Assembly (NCBI RefSeq): GCF_036017915.1
Contig: NZ_CP107929.1
Coordinates: 62,001 to 126,000 of the forward strand
DNA: 64,000 nucleotides
Source: Micromonospora sp. NBC_00421
GTDB lineage: Bacteria; Actinomycetota; Actinomycetes; Mycobacteriales; Micromonosporaceae
Direction: 5' to 3'
Both the position numbers and the translations under genes were made by a program. Positions 47,875 to 55,559 of this stretch are shown here, one piece after another. A model generated the notes under the pieces. The model was not told the DNA's origin. It ran no database searches and saw only the letters and a list, made by a program, of their open reading frames with translations. Positions within the stretch are counted from its first letter, which is position 1. Each line of letters opens with the position of its first letter.

Positions 47875-49749
47875 GTGGCTGGCCGGATCCGGGACGAGGA
47901 CATCGCGTTGGTCCGCGAGCGCACCTCCATCGCCGAGGTCATCTCGGACACGGTGACCCTCAAGTCGGCAGGCGGCGGCAACCTCAAGGGCCTCTGCCCG
48001 TTCCACGACGAGAAGAGCCCGTCGTTCAACGTCTCGCCGGCCCGCAACGTCTTCTACTGCTTCGGCTGCGGGGTCGGCGGCGACGCGATCAAGTTCCTGA
48101 TGGACGCCGAGCATCTCACCTTCGTCGAGTCCGTCGAGCGGCTCGCCGACCGGGTGGGCATCCAGCTCCGCTACGTCGAGGGTGACCAGGCCGCCCCCCG
48201 GGCCCGCCCGCAGCAGGGGCAGAAGCAGCGGCTGGTGGCCGCGCACGCCGCCGCCGTGGAGTTCTACCAGTCGCAGCTCACCACGGCCGGCGCCCGTCCG
48301 GCCCGGGAGTTCCTGGCCCGGCGCGGCTTCGACCGCGCCGCCGCGCAGCGGTACGGCTGCGGCTTCGCCCCGGACGCCTGGGACCTGCTCACCAAGCACC
48401 TGCGCCAGCAGGGGTTCAGCCATGACGAGCTGGTCACCGGTGGGTTGTCCCGGCCGTCCCGTTCGGGCACCCTGATCGACAGGTTCCGCCGCCGGCTGAT
48501 GTGGCCGATCCGGGACATCGCCGGTGACGTGATCGGCTTCGGGGCGCGGAAGCTCTTCGACGACGACGACGGCCCGAAATACCTGAACACCCCCGAGACG
48601 CCGATCTACAAGAAGTCGCACGTCCTCTACGGCATCGACCAGGCCAAGCGGGAGATCGCCAAGCAGGGCCGGGTGGTGGTCGTCGAGGGCTACACCGACG
48701 TGATGGCGTGCCACCTGGCCGGGGTCCCCACCGCCGTGGCGACCTGCGGCACCGCCTTCGGCGCCGACCACATCTCCGTGCTGCGCCGGCTGCTGCTCGA
48801 CACCGACGCGGTGGCCGGCGAGGTCATCTTCACCTTCGACGGGGACGCCGCCGGTCAGAAGGCCGCGCTGCGCGCCTTCGAGGACGACCAGCGCTTCGTC
48901 GGGCGTACCTTCATCGCGGTCAGCCCGGACAACATGGACCCGTGCGACCTGCGGCTGGCAAAGGGTGACCTGGCGATCCGCGACCTGGTGGCCCGCCGCG
49001 AGCCGCTTGTCGACTTCGCCCTCCGGCACGTGATCAACCGCTACGACCTGGACACGGTGGACGGCCGGGTGGAGGCGATGCGCCGGGCCGCCCCGCTGGT
49101 CGCCAAGATCAAAGACCTGGAGAAACGCCCCGAGTACGTCCGCAAGCTCGCCGGTGACCTCGGCATGGAGATAGAGCCGGTGCAGCGGGCGGTGCTGGCC
49201 GCCGCCCACGCTCCCGGTGAGCGGGAGGCCGCCGCCCCGCCCCGGGGCCGGACCCGCCCGGCCACGCCCGCAGTGGACAGTCCGGAGTCGATGGTCGAGC
49301 GGGAGGCGTTGAAGCTCGCCCTGCAGGAGCCGGTCCTCGCCGGGCCGATGTTCGACGCGGTCGAGGCTGTGGAATACCGGCACCCGGTGCACGTCGCCGT
49401 CCGTACGGCGATAGCGGCGGCCGGCGGGGTGGCGACGGCGGCCGGCGGCGCGGTGTGGATCGAGGCGGTCCGCGACGCCTGCGAGGACCTGGCCGCCCAG
49501 GCGCTCGTCGGTGAGCTGGCCGTGGAGCCCTTGCGGCTCGACGGCGAACCCGACCCGAGGTACGTCTCCAGTACCCTCGCCCAGTTGCAGTGGGGCTCGG
49601 TGACCGCCCGGATCCGGGACCTCAAGTCCAAGATCCAGCGGATCAACCCGGTCAACCAGAAAGACGAGTACTTCGCCCTGTTCGGGGAACTGCTCTCGCT
49701 GGAACAGCACGCGCGGGCCCTGCGCGAGCAGGCCGCAGGAGGACTCTGA
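47875..49749 (+). CDS. dnaG: DNA primase DnaG
   Basis: This 624-aa primase makes RNA primers at the replication fork. The CHC2 zinc finger has C41, H44, C62 and C65 (CPFHDEKSPSF...YCFGCGVGGD). The TOPRIM core has VVVVEGYTDVMA and FTFDGDAAGQKA, with PCDLRLAKG following. A linker rich in Pro/Arg (about 445-465) precedes the C-terminal helicase-binding domain. GTG 47875 (VAGRIRDEDI) is preferred over GTG 47866 because it matches the family start and has GAGGGGGTGG at proper distance. Confidence 0.96.
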   Translation: MAGRIRDEDIALVRERTSIAEVISDTVTLKSAGGGNLKGLCPFHDEKSPSFNVSPARNVFYCFGCGVGGDAIKFLMDAEHLTFVESVERLADRVGIQLRYVEGDQAAPRARPQQGQKQRLVAAHAAAVEFYQSQLTTAGARPAREFLARRGFDRAAAQRYGCGFAPDAWDLLTKHLRQQGFSHDELVTGGLSRPSRSGTLIDRFRRRLMWPIRDIAGDVIGFGARKLFDDDDGPKYLNTPETPIYKKSHVLYGIDQAKREIAKQGRVVVVEGYTDVMACHLAGVPTAVATCGTAFGADHISVLRRLLLDTDAVAGEVIFTFDGDAAGQKAALRAFEDDQRFVGRTFIAVSPDNMDPCDLRLAKGDLAIRDLVARREPLVDFALRHVINRYDLDTVDGRVEAMRRAAPLVAKIKDLEKRPEYVRKLAGDLGMEIEPVQRAVLAAAHAPGEREAAAPPRGRTRPATPAVDSPESMVEREALKLALQEPVLAGPMFDAVEAVEYRHPVHVAVRTAIAAAGGVATAAGGAVWIEAVRDACEDLAAQALVGELAVEPLRLDGEPDPRYVSSTLAQLQWGSVTARIRDLKSKIQRINPVNQKDEYFALFGELLSLEQHARALREQAAGGL

Positions 49750-50525
49750 TGGGACTGTTCGGCCGCAAACCCAAGCTGCCGCCCGCCGCCCGCCCCGCGC
49801 TGGCCGCCGGTGAACGGGTGCTGGCCTGGGCCGCCGCCGGCACACCGACCGCCGCCGGCAGCGCCGGCACACCGACCGGCGCTCCTGCCCGCGCGTCGGC
49901 AGGGGGCGACGACGAGGGTACGGCCACCCGTGCCGGCGCGGCGGCAGCTGCCAGCAGCAGCGAGGACGCCCCGGACGCTGTCGGCGACGGTGCCTCGGCA
50001 GGCGTGGGCGACGGTGCTTCGGCAGGCGTGGGCGACGGTGCTTCGGCAGGCGTCGACGGCGGGGGGAGCACCTCAGCGCCGGCGGGTGCCGGTGGCGGGG
50101 TGCTGGTGGCCACCAACCTCGGGCTCTGGCTGCCCGGCCGGGGAGAGCGGCTGGGCTGGCACGACATCCTCAAGGCCGTCTGGTCCGGGCGGGAGCTGAC
50201 CGTCACGGTGGCGGAGACGGTCGCCGAGCGGGACGGCTACCAGGTGGTCGCCGACCGTCCCGTCGAGACGTACCTGCTGCTCGATCCGGGGGACCTGCCG
50301 CATCAGGTGCGCGCGCGGGTGACCCGCTCGGTGGCGTACACCCAGCAGCACGCGGTGCCCGGCGGCTCGGGCCGGATCGCGGCCCGGCGGGTGGCCGGGG
50401 CGGACGGTCTGACCTGGACGGTCCGCTACGACCCCGGCACCCCGGTCGACGCCGACGGGGTACGCGCCGAGACCGACCAACTCGTCGCCGCCGCCCGCGC
50501 CGCCACCGCCCCCGCCGACCTCTGA
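49749..50525 (+). CDS. hypothetical protein with Gly/Ala-rich repeat insert
   Basis: This 258-aa protein is in an actinobacterial family commonly found directly after dnaG. The start MGLFGRKPKLPPAARPALAAGERVLAWA and the C-terminal part (VLVATNLGLWLPG, LGWHDILKAVWSGRELTVTVAE, then RARVTRSVAYTQQHAVP) look conserved and PH-like. Between them (about 30-120) is low-complexity Ala/Gly/Asp sequence, including three tandem VGDGASAG units. The ATG overlaps the dnaG stop by one base. Function unknown. Confidence 0.8.
   Translation: MGLFGRKPKLPPAARPALAAGERVLAWAAAGTPTAAGSAGTPTGAPARASAGGDDEGTATRAGAAAAASSSEDAPDAVGDGASAGVGDGASAGVGDGASAGVDGGGSTSAPAGAGGGVLVATNLGLWLPGRGERLGWHDILKAVWSGRELTVTVAETVAERDGYQVVADRPVETYLLLDPGDLPHQVRARVTRSVAYTQQHAVPGGSGRIAARRVAGADGLTWTVRYDPGTPVDADGVRAETDQLVAAARAATAPADL
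49979..50050 (+). repeat. three 24-bp in-frame tandem repeats
   Basis: Three copies of a 24-bp unit encode VGDGASAG, with the last two nearly identical at DNA level. They lie in the low-complexity insert of the post-dnaG gene and probably vary in number between strains. Confidence 0.8.
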
Positions 50526-50661
50526 CCCGGAACGGGTGCCGCCCCGCGCGGTCGCTGGACGCGTTTGCACCTGCGACGACAGGGCGGGTATCAAAGCGAA
50601 GCCGACACCGTTCCACCGACCCCACTGAGTTGATCACGGGGCTGCGAACCCGGACCCGGGT

Positions 50662-50711
50662 AGATCTTGGTAGTAAACGGCCCCCAGAGGGGCCGAAATC
50701 CTCCAAGATCT
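50662..50711. repeat. two-tier stem-loop intergenic repeat
   Basis: The outer stem AGATCTTGG (50662-50670) pairs with CCAAGATCT (50703-50711) and the inner stem CGGCCCC (50678-50684) with GGGGCCG (50689-50695), with loop CAGA. The internal loops are 7 nt on each side. It lies at the end of the small minus-strand Cys protein gene and could end its transcript, but the nested layout looks like a repeated palindromic element. Confidence 0.75.
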
Positions 50712-50738
50712 CAGTCGCTCGGCCTCGAACCGGTCAGG

Positions 50739-50984
50739 TCATCGGGCTCGCGCCCAGGTGACGATGCGTGCGGTCAGGTCGGGTGGCGTGACGCCGTCGT
50801 GCAGGGTGGCGAGGTCGCTCATCGCCTCGCCCAACATGGTGCCCAGGTAGAACAACAGGGCGGTGCGATCCTCGCGGTACTCCCCGAGCAGCGCCAGTCG
50901 GGCCGGCGAGCAAGGCCAGGCTGCCCCGCACACCCGGCAACGCCAGGAGGGGCGGGCAGCTACGTGCGGGCGGTAGCGGGGCAT
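50739..50984 (-). CDS. small CxxC...WPC protein linked to an Scr1-type regulator pair
   Basis: This 81-aa protein starts MPRYRPHVAARPSWRCRVCGAAWPC and has a CxxC plus a downstream WPC Cys, a likely zinc-binding pattern. A helical region (ALLFYLGTMLGEAMSDLATLHDG) and TARIVTWARAR follow. Such proteins occur beside XRE/DUF397 pairs in many actinomycetes and are sometimes misnamed flavin reductase; there is no flavin motif. It is divergent from the XRE gene across a 349-bp gap. Function unknown. Confidence 0.75.
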   Translation of the reverse strand: MPRYRPHVAARPSWRCRVCGAAWPCSPARLALLGEYREDRTALLFYLGTMLGEAMSDLATLHDGVTPPDLTARIVTWARAR

Positions 50985-51333
50985 TGGTGTCTATCCCTTC
51001 CGCCGCTGCGCGGTGTGGGGTACCGCGAGAGCCTGCGAATGCCGCCGGGACATGGATCGCCGCTGTGCGGCCGGCGGTACCGCGATGACATGCGGGTGTC
51101 GCCGGGGAACGGGTCGCATGGTCGAGCCTCCGTCAACGGTGGAGGGGAGCGCCCGCCGACATCGTCGTCAGCGGACGCTCCCGGCCTGGTTCCGCCCACC
51201 GTCCGATCCCGGGAGCGGTTCCGCTGCGTGACAGTCTGTTGATGTTCCGGCTACGGTGGGAGGTCTGACCCGCCGACGGCCGGGGCGTGGTTCGGCCGAT
51301 TCCGACTGGTACGACGATGTATGGAGGCTGTCC
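50985..51333. other. gene-free stretch with a 57-bp imperfect tandem duplication
   Basis: Two adjacent 57-bp units, 51004-51060 and 51061-51117, align without gaps at roughly three quarters identity (both have CGCTG-GCGG, TACCGCGA, TGCG and TCGCCGGG-like blocks). The region is the shared control region of the small Cys protein and the XRE regulator and may hold operator copies. Confidence 0.6.
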
Positions 51334-52137
51334 GTGGAAAGCTCGTCCATGCTGGACTACTTCGCGGAGGAGTTGCGGCTGGCTCGGGCCGCCACCGGGA
51401 TGTCCCAGGCGACGCTGGCCGAGGCGCTGAGCTATTCGGGCGCGCTGGTGGCCAAGGTGGAGACCTGCGAGCGTCGACCGAGCCTGGACTTCGCGCGCCG
51501 CTGCGACGCGGTGCTCGCCACCGACGGCCGGTTCGAGCGCATCCAACGCCGAATCAGTCGCGAAACCGTGGTGCCCTGGGCGCGTGATTGGACCGGCATC
51601 GAGTACGAGGCAACCGCGCTGCGCTGGTTCGAGCCGATCTGTGTGCCGGGGCTTCTGCAGACCGAGGCATACGCTCACGCATTGTTGTCCGGCGGCGGGT
51701 TGTTCGCGTCTGACGAGATCGAGCAGCAGGTGGCGGCGCGGCTGGATCGTCAGGCGGTGCTCCCCCGCGACCGGCCGCCGCTGCTCACCGCCGTCATTGA
51801 CGAGTACGTGCTGCGTCGCCGGATCGGCGGCTCGGAGGTGATGCACGAACAGTTGCGCCACCTGGTGAAGCTCGGCTCGACGCTGCCCCGGGTCCGAATC
51901 CAGGTCGTGCCGCTATCTGCCGGCGCGTACCCTGGGATCAATGGCCCCTTCGTGATCGCCACCTCACCCCAGGGGGAGGACGTCGTCTACCAGGAGGGTC
52001 AGCTCCACGGACAGGTGATCGACCGTTCCGACTTTCTGCGGCAGATGGTCGAGGTTTGGGAGTCGATCCGGGGCGAGGCACTATCGCAGCAGCAGTCTCT
52101 TGAGTTGATAGCGGAAGTGGCGGAGACATGGATCTGA
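51334..52137 (+). CDS. Scr1-family XRE transcriptional regulator
   Basis: This 267-aa protein has an N-terminal helix-turn-helix (about 10-60, EELRLARAATGMSQATLAEALSYSGALVAKVETCERRPS). The DUF5753 C-terminal domain begins at about 85, with ATALRWFEPICVPGLLQTEAYAHALL, VLPRDRPPLLTAVIDEYVLRRRIGG and LRQMVEVWESIRGEALS. These regulators pair with a DUF397 protein, as here (10-bp overlap). In Streptomyces the pair was reported to act as a toxin-antitoxin-like or developmental regulator. GTG 51334 follows GGAGGCTGTCC; ATG 51349 is an alternative. Confidence 0.9.
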   Translation: MESSSMLDYFAEELRLARAATGMSQATLAEALSYSGALVAKVETCERRPSLDFARRCDAVLATDGRFERIQRRISRETVVPWARDWTGIEYEATALRWFEPICVPGLLQTEAYAHALLSGGGLFASDEIEQQVAARLDRQAVLPRDRPPLLTAVIDEYVLRRRIGGSEVMHEQLRHLVKLGSTLPRVRIQVVPLSAGAYPGINGPFVIATSPQGEDVVYQEGQLHGQVIDRSDFLRQMVEVWESIRGEALSQQQSLELIAEVAETWI

Positions 52138-52328
52138 GTGGTGCCCGGTGGCGCAAGAGCAGCCGCAGCAACGGCCAGGGTGGGGCGTGCGTCGAGGTGG
52201 CGGACAACCTACCCGGCGTGGTGGTGGTGCGTGATTCCAAGGACCCGGGCGGGCCGGTGCTGGCTTTCGGCCCGTCGGCCTGGTGCGCGTTCGTCGTCGG
52301 GGTCGTCGGGGTCGTCGGGCGCTCGTAG
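52128..52328 (+). CDS. DUF397 domain protein
   Basis: This 66-aa protein starts MDLSGARWRKSSRSNGQGGACVEVAD and continues VVVRDSKDPGGPVLAFGPSAWCAF, the complete DUF397 pattern. The C-terminus differs from the family: it ends VVGVVGVVGRS, encoded by three GGTCGTCGG-type 9-bp repeats (about 52299-52322). DUF397 proteins are the small partners of Scr1-type XRE regulators. The start lies inside the XRE gene end, so translation is coupled. Confidence 0.9.
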   Translation: MDLSGARWRKSSRSNGQGGACVEVADNLPGVVVVRDSKDPGGPVLAFGPSAWCAFVVGVVGVVGRS

Positions 52329-52422
52329 CCTCCGCGCCGGCCCGCCAGGAGGCGGTGCTGCCAGGAAGTGGTGGCCGTGTAGCCCGCTACTTTCACCGCG
52401 ACCCGTGCTGAGGCTGAATGGC

Positions 52423-52863
52423 ATGCGTTTGCTGAAATTTCTGGACGAGTTGGCGGACCATGTCCGGGCTCAGGTCAATGATGAGACCCAGGTGCGGGTC
52501 GTGGGGAGTGGTGTCAGGAGGGCGGTCGAGGTCGCGCCGGGTAATGCGAAGGCTTGTGGCTTCACCGTCTTTCCGCAGGACGCGGATGAGCTGACGATCG
52601 AGTTCGGCGAGATGTCCATCCTCGATTTCGTTGACGAGTCGCCCGAGGAGTTGTTCCTTGCCTGTCGAGAAGTGGTAGATGCGATTATTGCCGGCAAGGT
52701 GTCGGAGGTGGTCTACCTGAAAGGCGTGGTGCCGGTGCGGGCGGTGGCCCGCCTGGGACTGCCGGATCGAGTGATGACCGCGCATACTTTGCAGGGCTTT
52801 TCAGTCTTTTCCCGTAGCGGAAGAACCGTCCAGTACGAGCCGTATCCGGCCGCGACCACATAG
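52423..52863 (+). CDS. unrecognised protein in the accessory island
   Basis: This 146-aa protein begins MRLLKFLDELADHVRAQVNDETQVRVVGSG and has a mixed alpha/beta pattern with no known motif. An acidic segment LTIEFGEMSILDFVDESPEE spans about 70-90 and a second strand/helix region SEVVYLKGVVPVRAVARLG follows. DNA here is less GC-biased than neighbours (for example TTTTCAGTCTTTTCC near 52800), which suggests acquisition. It could be a partner or target of the upstream pair, but nothing in the sequence shows this. Confidence 0.6.
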   Translation: MRLLKFLDELADHVRAQVNDETQVRVVGSGVRRAVEVAPGNAKACGFTVFPQDADELTIEFGEMSILDFVDESPEELFLACREVVDAIIAGKVSEVVYLKGVVPVRAVARLGLPDRVMTAHTLQGFSVFSRSGRTVQYEPYPAATT

Positions 52864-53077
52864 CCCCTGGCGAGTCGGGTCAGCCGGTGACGCGGGCATC
52901 TCCCTCCGCAGTTGGGTCCGGCTGGTGGTGCTGTGGGTGGCGCTTGTGGCTTCGGCGTACCCGGAGGGTCGTCCCGCCGGTCGTAGTGGATGGGGTCTGC
53001 GCTGCCGGTGAGGGGTTAGCCGGCGGCTCCGACGGGGCATGTCGGAGGGCGACATCCGCAGATCAGGAGGAGGGGCG

Positions 53078-54031
53078 ATGGCCTCGGACGGTCCCACCGA
53101 CCTGCCCCGCGCGGACTGGAAGGCGGCGCTCAAGCGCACCGGACGGGAGTTCCAGGAGGACAGCCTGACCGACTGGGCCGCCGCGCTGACCTACTACGGG
53201 GTGCTGTCGATCTTCCCCGGGATGCTGGTGCTGATCTCGATCCTCGGCCTGCTCGGCGAGCGGGCCACCAGCGGGGTCCGGGACACTGTCGGCCAGGTGG
53301 TGCCGGAGGAGAGCATCCGCACCATCATCCAGACCGCGATCGACCAGGCCGGCGAGTCCGGCGGGCTGGCGAGCATCGCCGCGGTCGTCGGTCTGGTCGC
53401 CGCCTTCTGGTCGGCCTCCGGCTACGTGGGTGCGTTCATGCGCGCCTCGAACAGCATCTACGACGTGCCCGAGGGGCGGCCGGTCTGGAAGACGCTGCCG
53501 ATCCGGCTCGGGGTGACCGCCCTGGTCGGGGTGCTGCTGCTCGCCGCCGCGGTGATCGTGGTCTTCACCGGCGGGCTCGCCGAGCAGGTCGGCAGCGCCA
53601 TCGGGCTCGGCTCCACGGCGGTGACGGTGTGGAACATCGCCAAGTGGCCGGTGCTGCTGGTGCTGGTCAGCCTGATGTTCGCCATCCTCTACTGGGCCTC
53701 GCCCAACGCCCGGCACGGCGGTTTCCGCTGGGTCAGCCCGGGTGGGGTGCTGGCGGTGCTGCTCTGGCTGCTCGTCTCCGGCCTCTTCGCCGCGTACGTG
53801 AGCAACTTCGGGTCCTACAACAAGACCTACGGCGCGCTGGCCGGCGTGATCATCTTCCTGGTCTGGCTCTGGCTGAGCAACATCGCCATCCTCCTCGGTG
53901 CCGAGTTCGACGCCGAGCTGGAGCGGGGCCGGGCCATCTCCGCCGGCCACGACCCCGACGAGGAGCCGTACGTCGAGCTGCGCGACGACCGCAAGCTGCG
54001 CAAGAAGCGCAACGCCGCCCCCGGCCGCTGA
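53078..54031 (+). CDS. YihY/BrkB family inner membrane protein
   Basis: This 317-aa protein has six hydrophobic helices. The typical YihY/BrkB blocks are DWAAALTYYGVLSIFPGMLVL, LVAAFWSASGYVGAFMRASNSIYDVPEGRP, WASPNARHGGFRWVSPGGVLAVLLWL and YNKTYGALAGVIIFLVWLWLSNIAILLGAEFDAELER. Often annotated as ribonuclease BN, but it is a membrane protein with unclear transport or envelope role. ATG 53078 is preferred over 53039 because TCAGGAGGAGGGGCG precedes it. Confidence 0.92.
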   Translation: MASDGPTDLPRADWKAALKRTGREFQEDSLTDWAAALTYYGVLSIFPGMLVLISILGLLGERATSGVRDTVGQVVPEESIRTIIQTAIDQAGESGGLASIAAVVGLVAAFWSASGYVGAFMRASNSIYDVPEGRPVWKTLPIRLGVTALVGVLLLAAAVIVVFTGGLAEQVGSAIGLGSTAVTVWNIAKWPVLLVLVSLMFAILYWASPNARHGGFRWVSPGGVLAVLLWLLVSGLFAAYVSNFGSYNKTYGALAGVIIFLVWLWLSNIAILLGAEFDAELERGRAISAGHDPDEEPYVELRDDRKLRKKRNAAPGR

Positions 54032-54078
54032 CGGCCGGCCGACCTGCCGCCCGCCCGTCTCCATCCCGCCCAGCCCCG

Positions 54079-54103
54079 CCCCGCCGCGTCTGACGCGGCG
54101 GGG
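54079..54103. terminator. 10-bp GC terminator hairpin
   Basis: CCCCGCCGCG (54079-54088) and CGCGGCGGGG (54094-54103) form a perfect stem with loop TCTGA, 48 bp after the YihY gene. Confidence 0.65.
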
Positions 54104-54246
54104 CGGCGGCTTGTCACGGCACGCCCTGCTCTGGTAAAGGTTCCGCCGCACGTCACGGGCCTGGTATGCGAGGGTCGCCACCGTGGTGGTAGCAGGTCGT
54201 TGCGGATGTTTCTCGGTCTGTCAACCTTTTCTTGATCGACTGGTAG

Positions 54247-54268
54247 CTTTTGTTCGTTCGGACAAAAG
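54247..54268 (+). promoter_or_regulatory. candidate operator of the ROK regulator
   Basis: CTTTTGTTCG-TT-CGGACAAAAG is a 22-bp palindrome with 10-bp arms and one mismatch, 31 bp before GTG 54300. It is AT-rich relative to its surroundings and sits where an autoregulatory operator would. ROK repressors bind such sites; binding here is inferred. Confidence 0.55.
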
Positions 54269-54299
54269 TTGCCATCGGAACGACTGAAGGTATGGACAG

Positions 54300-55559
54300 G
54301 TGCCTCGGAAGTCTCTTACTGTGTCGACCACAACACAACGGCGTGACGTGAATGTGAACCCTGAGGCGGAGGTGAGACCCGTGCGGACGGCAGATCCCCT
54401 GCACGTGCAGCTCCTGCGGCTGCTCCGTGACGAGGGGCCCGCGTCCCGGGCCGAGCTGGGTGACCGGTTGCAGATGCCCCGGCCCCGGCTCCTCGCCGAG
54501 TTGGAGCGTCTGGTCGGGCTGGGCCTGGTGGCCGAGGCCGGACTGGCCGCCTCCCGTGGCGGACGCCGCTCCACCCTGGTCGAGTTGAACCCCGACCTCC
54601 GGTTCGCCGCCGTCGACATGGGCGCCAGCTCGATCGACGTCGAGGTGGTCAACGGCCGGCTGGAGCCGGTCGCCGCGTACGCCGAGGTCGCCGACATCCG
54701 CTCCGGCCCGAAGGCCATCCTGCACCGGGTCAACGACCTGCTGCACAAGGCCCGGGTGGACGGGGCGTACGAGCGGCTCAACGGCGTCGGCGTCGGCGTA
54801 CCCGGGCCGGTGAGCTTCCGCGACGGGCTGCCGGTGTCACCGCCGATCATGCCCGGCTGGGACCGCTACCCGGTGCGCGAACTGCTCAGCCGGGAGCACG
54901 GCTGCCCGGCGGTGGTCGACAACGACGTGAACATCATGGCGATCGGCGAGCGGCACGGGGGGGTGGCGCACTCGGTCGACGACTTCCTCTTCATCAAGAT
55001 CGGCACCGGAATAGGGTGTGGGATCTACCTCAGCGGCGAGGTCTACCGGGGCACCGACGGCTGCGCCGGGGACATCGGGCACATCCAGGTCGACGCCGGT
55101 GGTCCCACCTGCTCCTGCGGCAACGCCGGCTGCCTGGAGGCCGTGTTCAGCGGGGCGGCCCTGGCCCGGGAGGCCGGCGTGGCCGCCCGTACCGGCGCGT
55201 CGCCGGCGCTGGCCGAGCGGCTCGCCGAGCGGGGCGCGGTCTCGGCCCGCGACGTCGCCGAGGCGGCGATCGAGGGCGACGTGGTCTGCATCCAGCTCAT
55301 CCGCGACGGGGGCCGCCGGGTCGGGCAGGTGCTGGCCGGCCTGGTCAGCTTCACCAACCCGTCGATGATCGTCATCGGCGGCGGGCTGGCCCACCTCGGG
55401 CACATCCTGCTCGCCGAGATCCGCAGCGTGGTCTACCGGCGGTCGCTGCCGCTGGCCACCGGCAACCTGCCGGTCGTCCTGTCCGAGCTGGGACCGCGCG
55501 CCGGCGTCGCCGGCGCGGCCGTCCTCGCCAGCGACGTCGCCTTCGGGGAGGCATCATGA
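54300..55559 (+). CDS. ROK family transcriptional regulator
   Basis: This 419-aa regulator has an N-terminal winged helix at about 35-90 (VQLLRLLRDEGPASRAELGDRLQMPRPRLLAELERLVGLGLV). An ROK sugar-kinase-like domain follows, with VGVGVPGPVSF, VVDNDVNIMAIGER, IKIGTGIGCGIYL and the zinc motif CSCGNAGCLE after GHIQVD. It probably senses the sugar carried by the ABC transporter encoded next, and its stop overlaps that gene by 4 bp. GTG 54300 is used; GTG 54321 is a possible later start and the N-terminal ~25 residues look unconserved. Confidence 0.9.
   Translation: MPRKSLTVSTTTQRRDVNVNPEAEVRPVRTADPLHVQLLRLLRDEGPASRAELGDRLQMPRPRLLAELERLVGLGLVAEAGLAASRGGRRSTLVELNPDLRFAAVDMGASSIDVEVVNGRLEPVAAYAEVADIRSGPKAILHRVNDLLHKARVDGAYERLNGVGVGVPGPVSFRDGLPVSPPIMPGWDRYPVRELLSREHGCPAVVDNDVNIMAIGERHGGVAHSVDDFLFIKIGTGIGCGIYLSGEVYRGTDGCAGDIGHIQVDAGGPTCSCGNAGCLEAVFSGAALAREAGVAARTGASPALAERLAERGAVSARDVAEAAIEGDVVCIQLIRDGGRRVGQVLAGLVSFTNPSMIVIGGGLAHLGHILLAEIRSVVYRRSLPLATGNLPVVLSELGPRAGVAGAAVLASDVAFGEAS

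Noticed and set aside
50526..50738. Possible tRNA after the dnaG region (GCGAACCCGG resembling a T-loop)
   Set aside because: No acceptor stem, anticodon arm or D-loop can be fitted; the sequence forms the nested stem-loop repeat instead.
52887..53168. Short plus-strand frame before the YihY gene
   Set aside because: It overlaps the YihY start in another frame, has no ribosome site and Arg/Trp-rich random composition.
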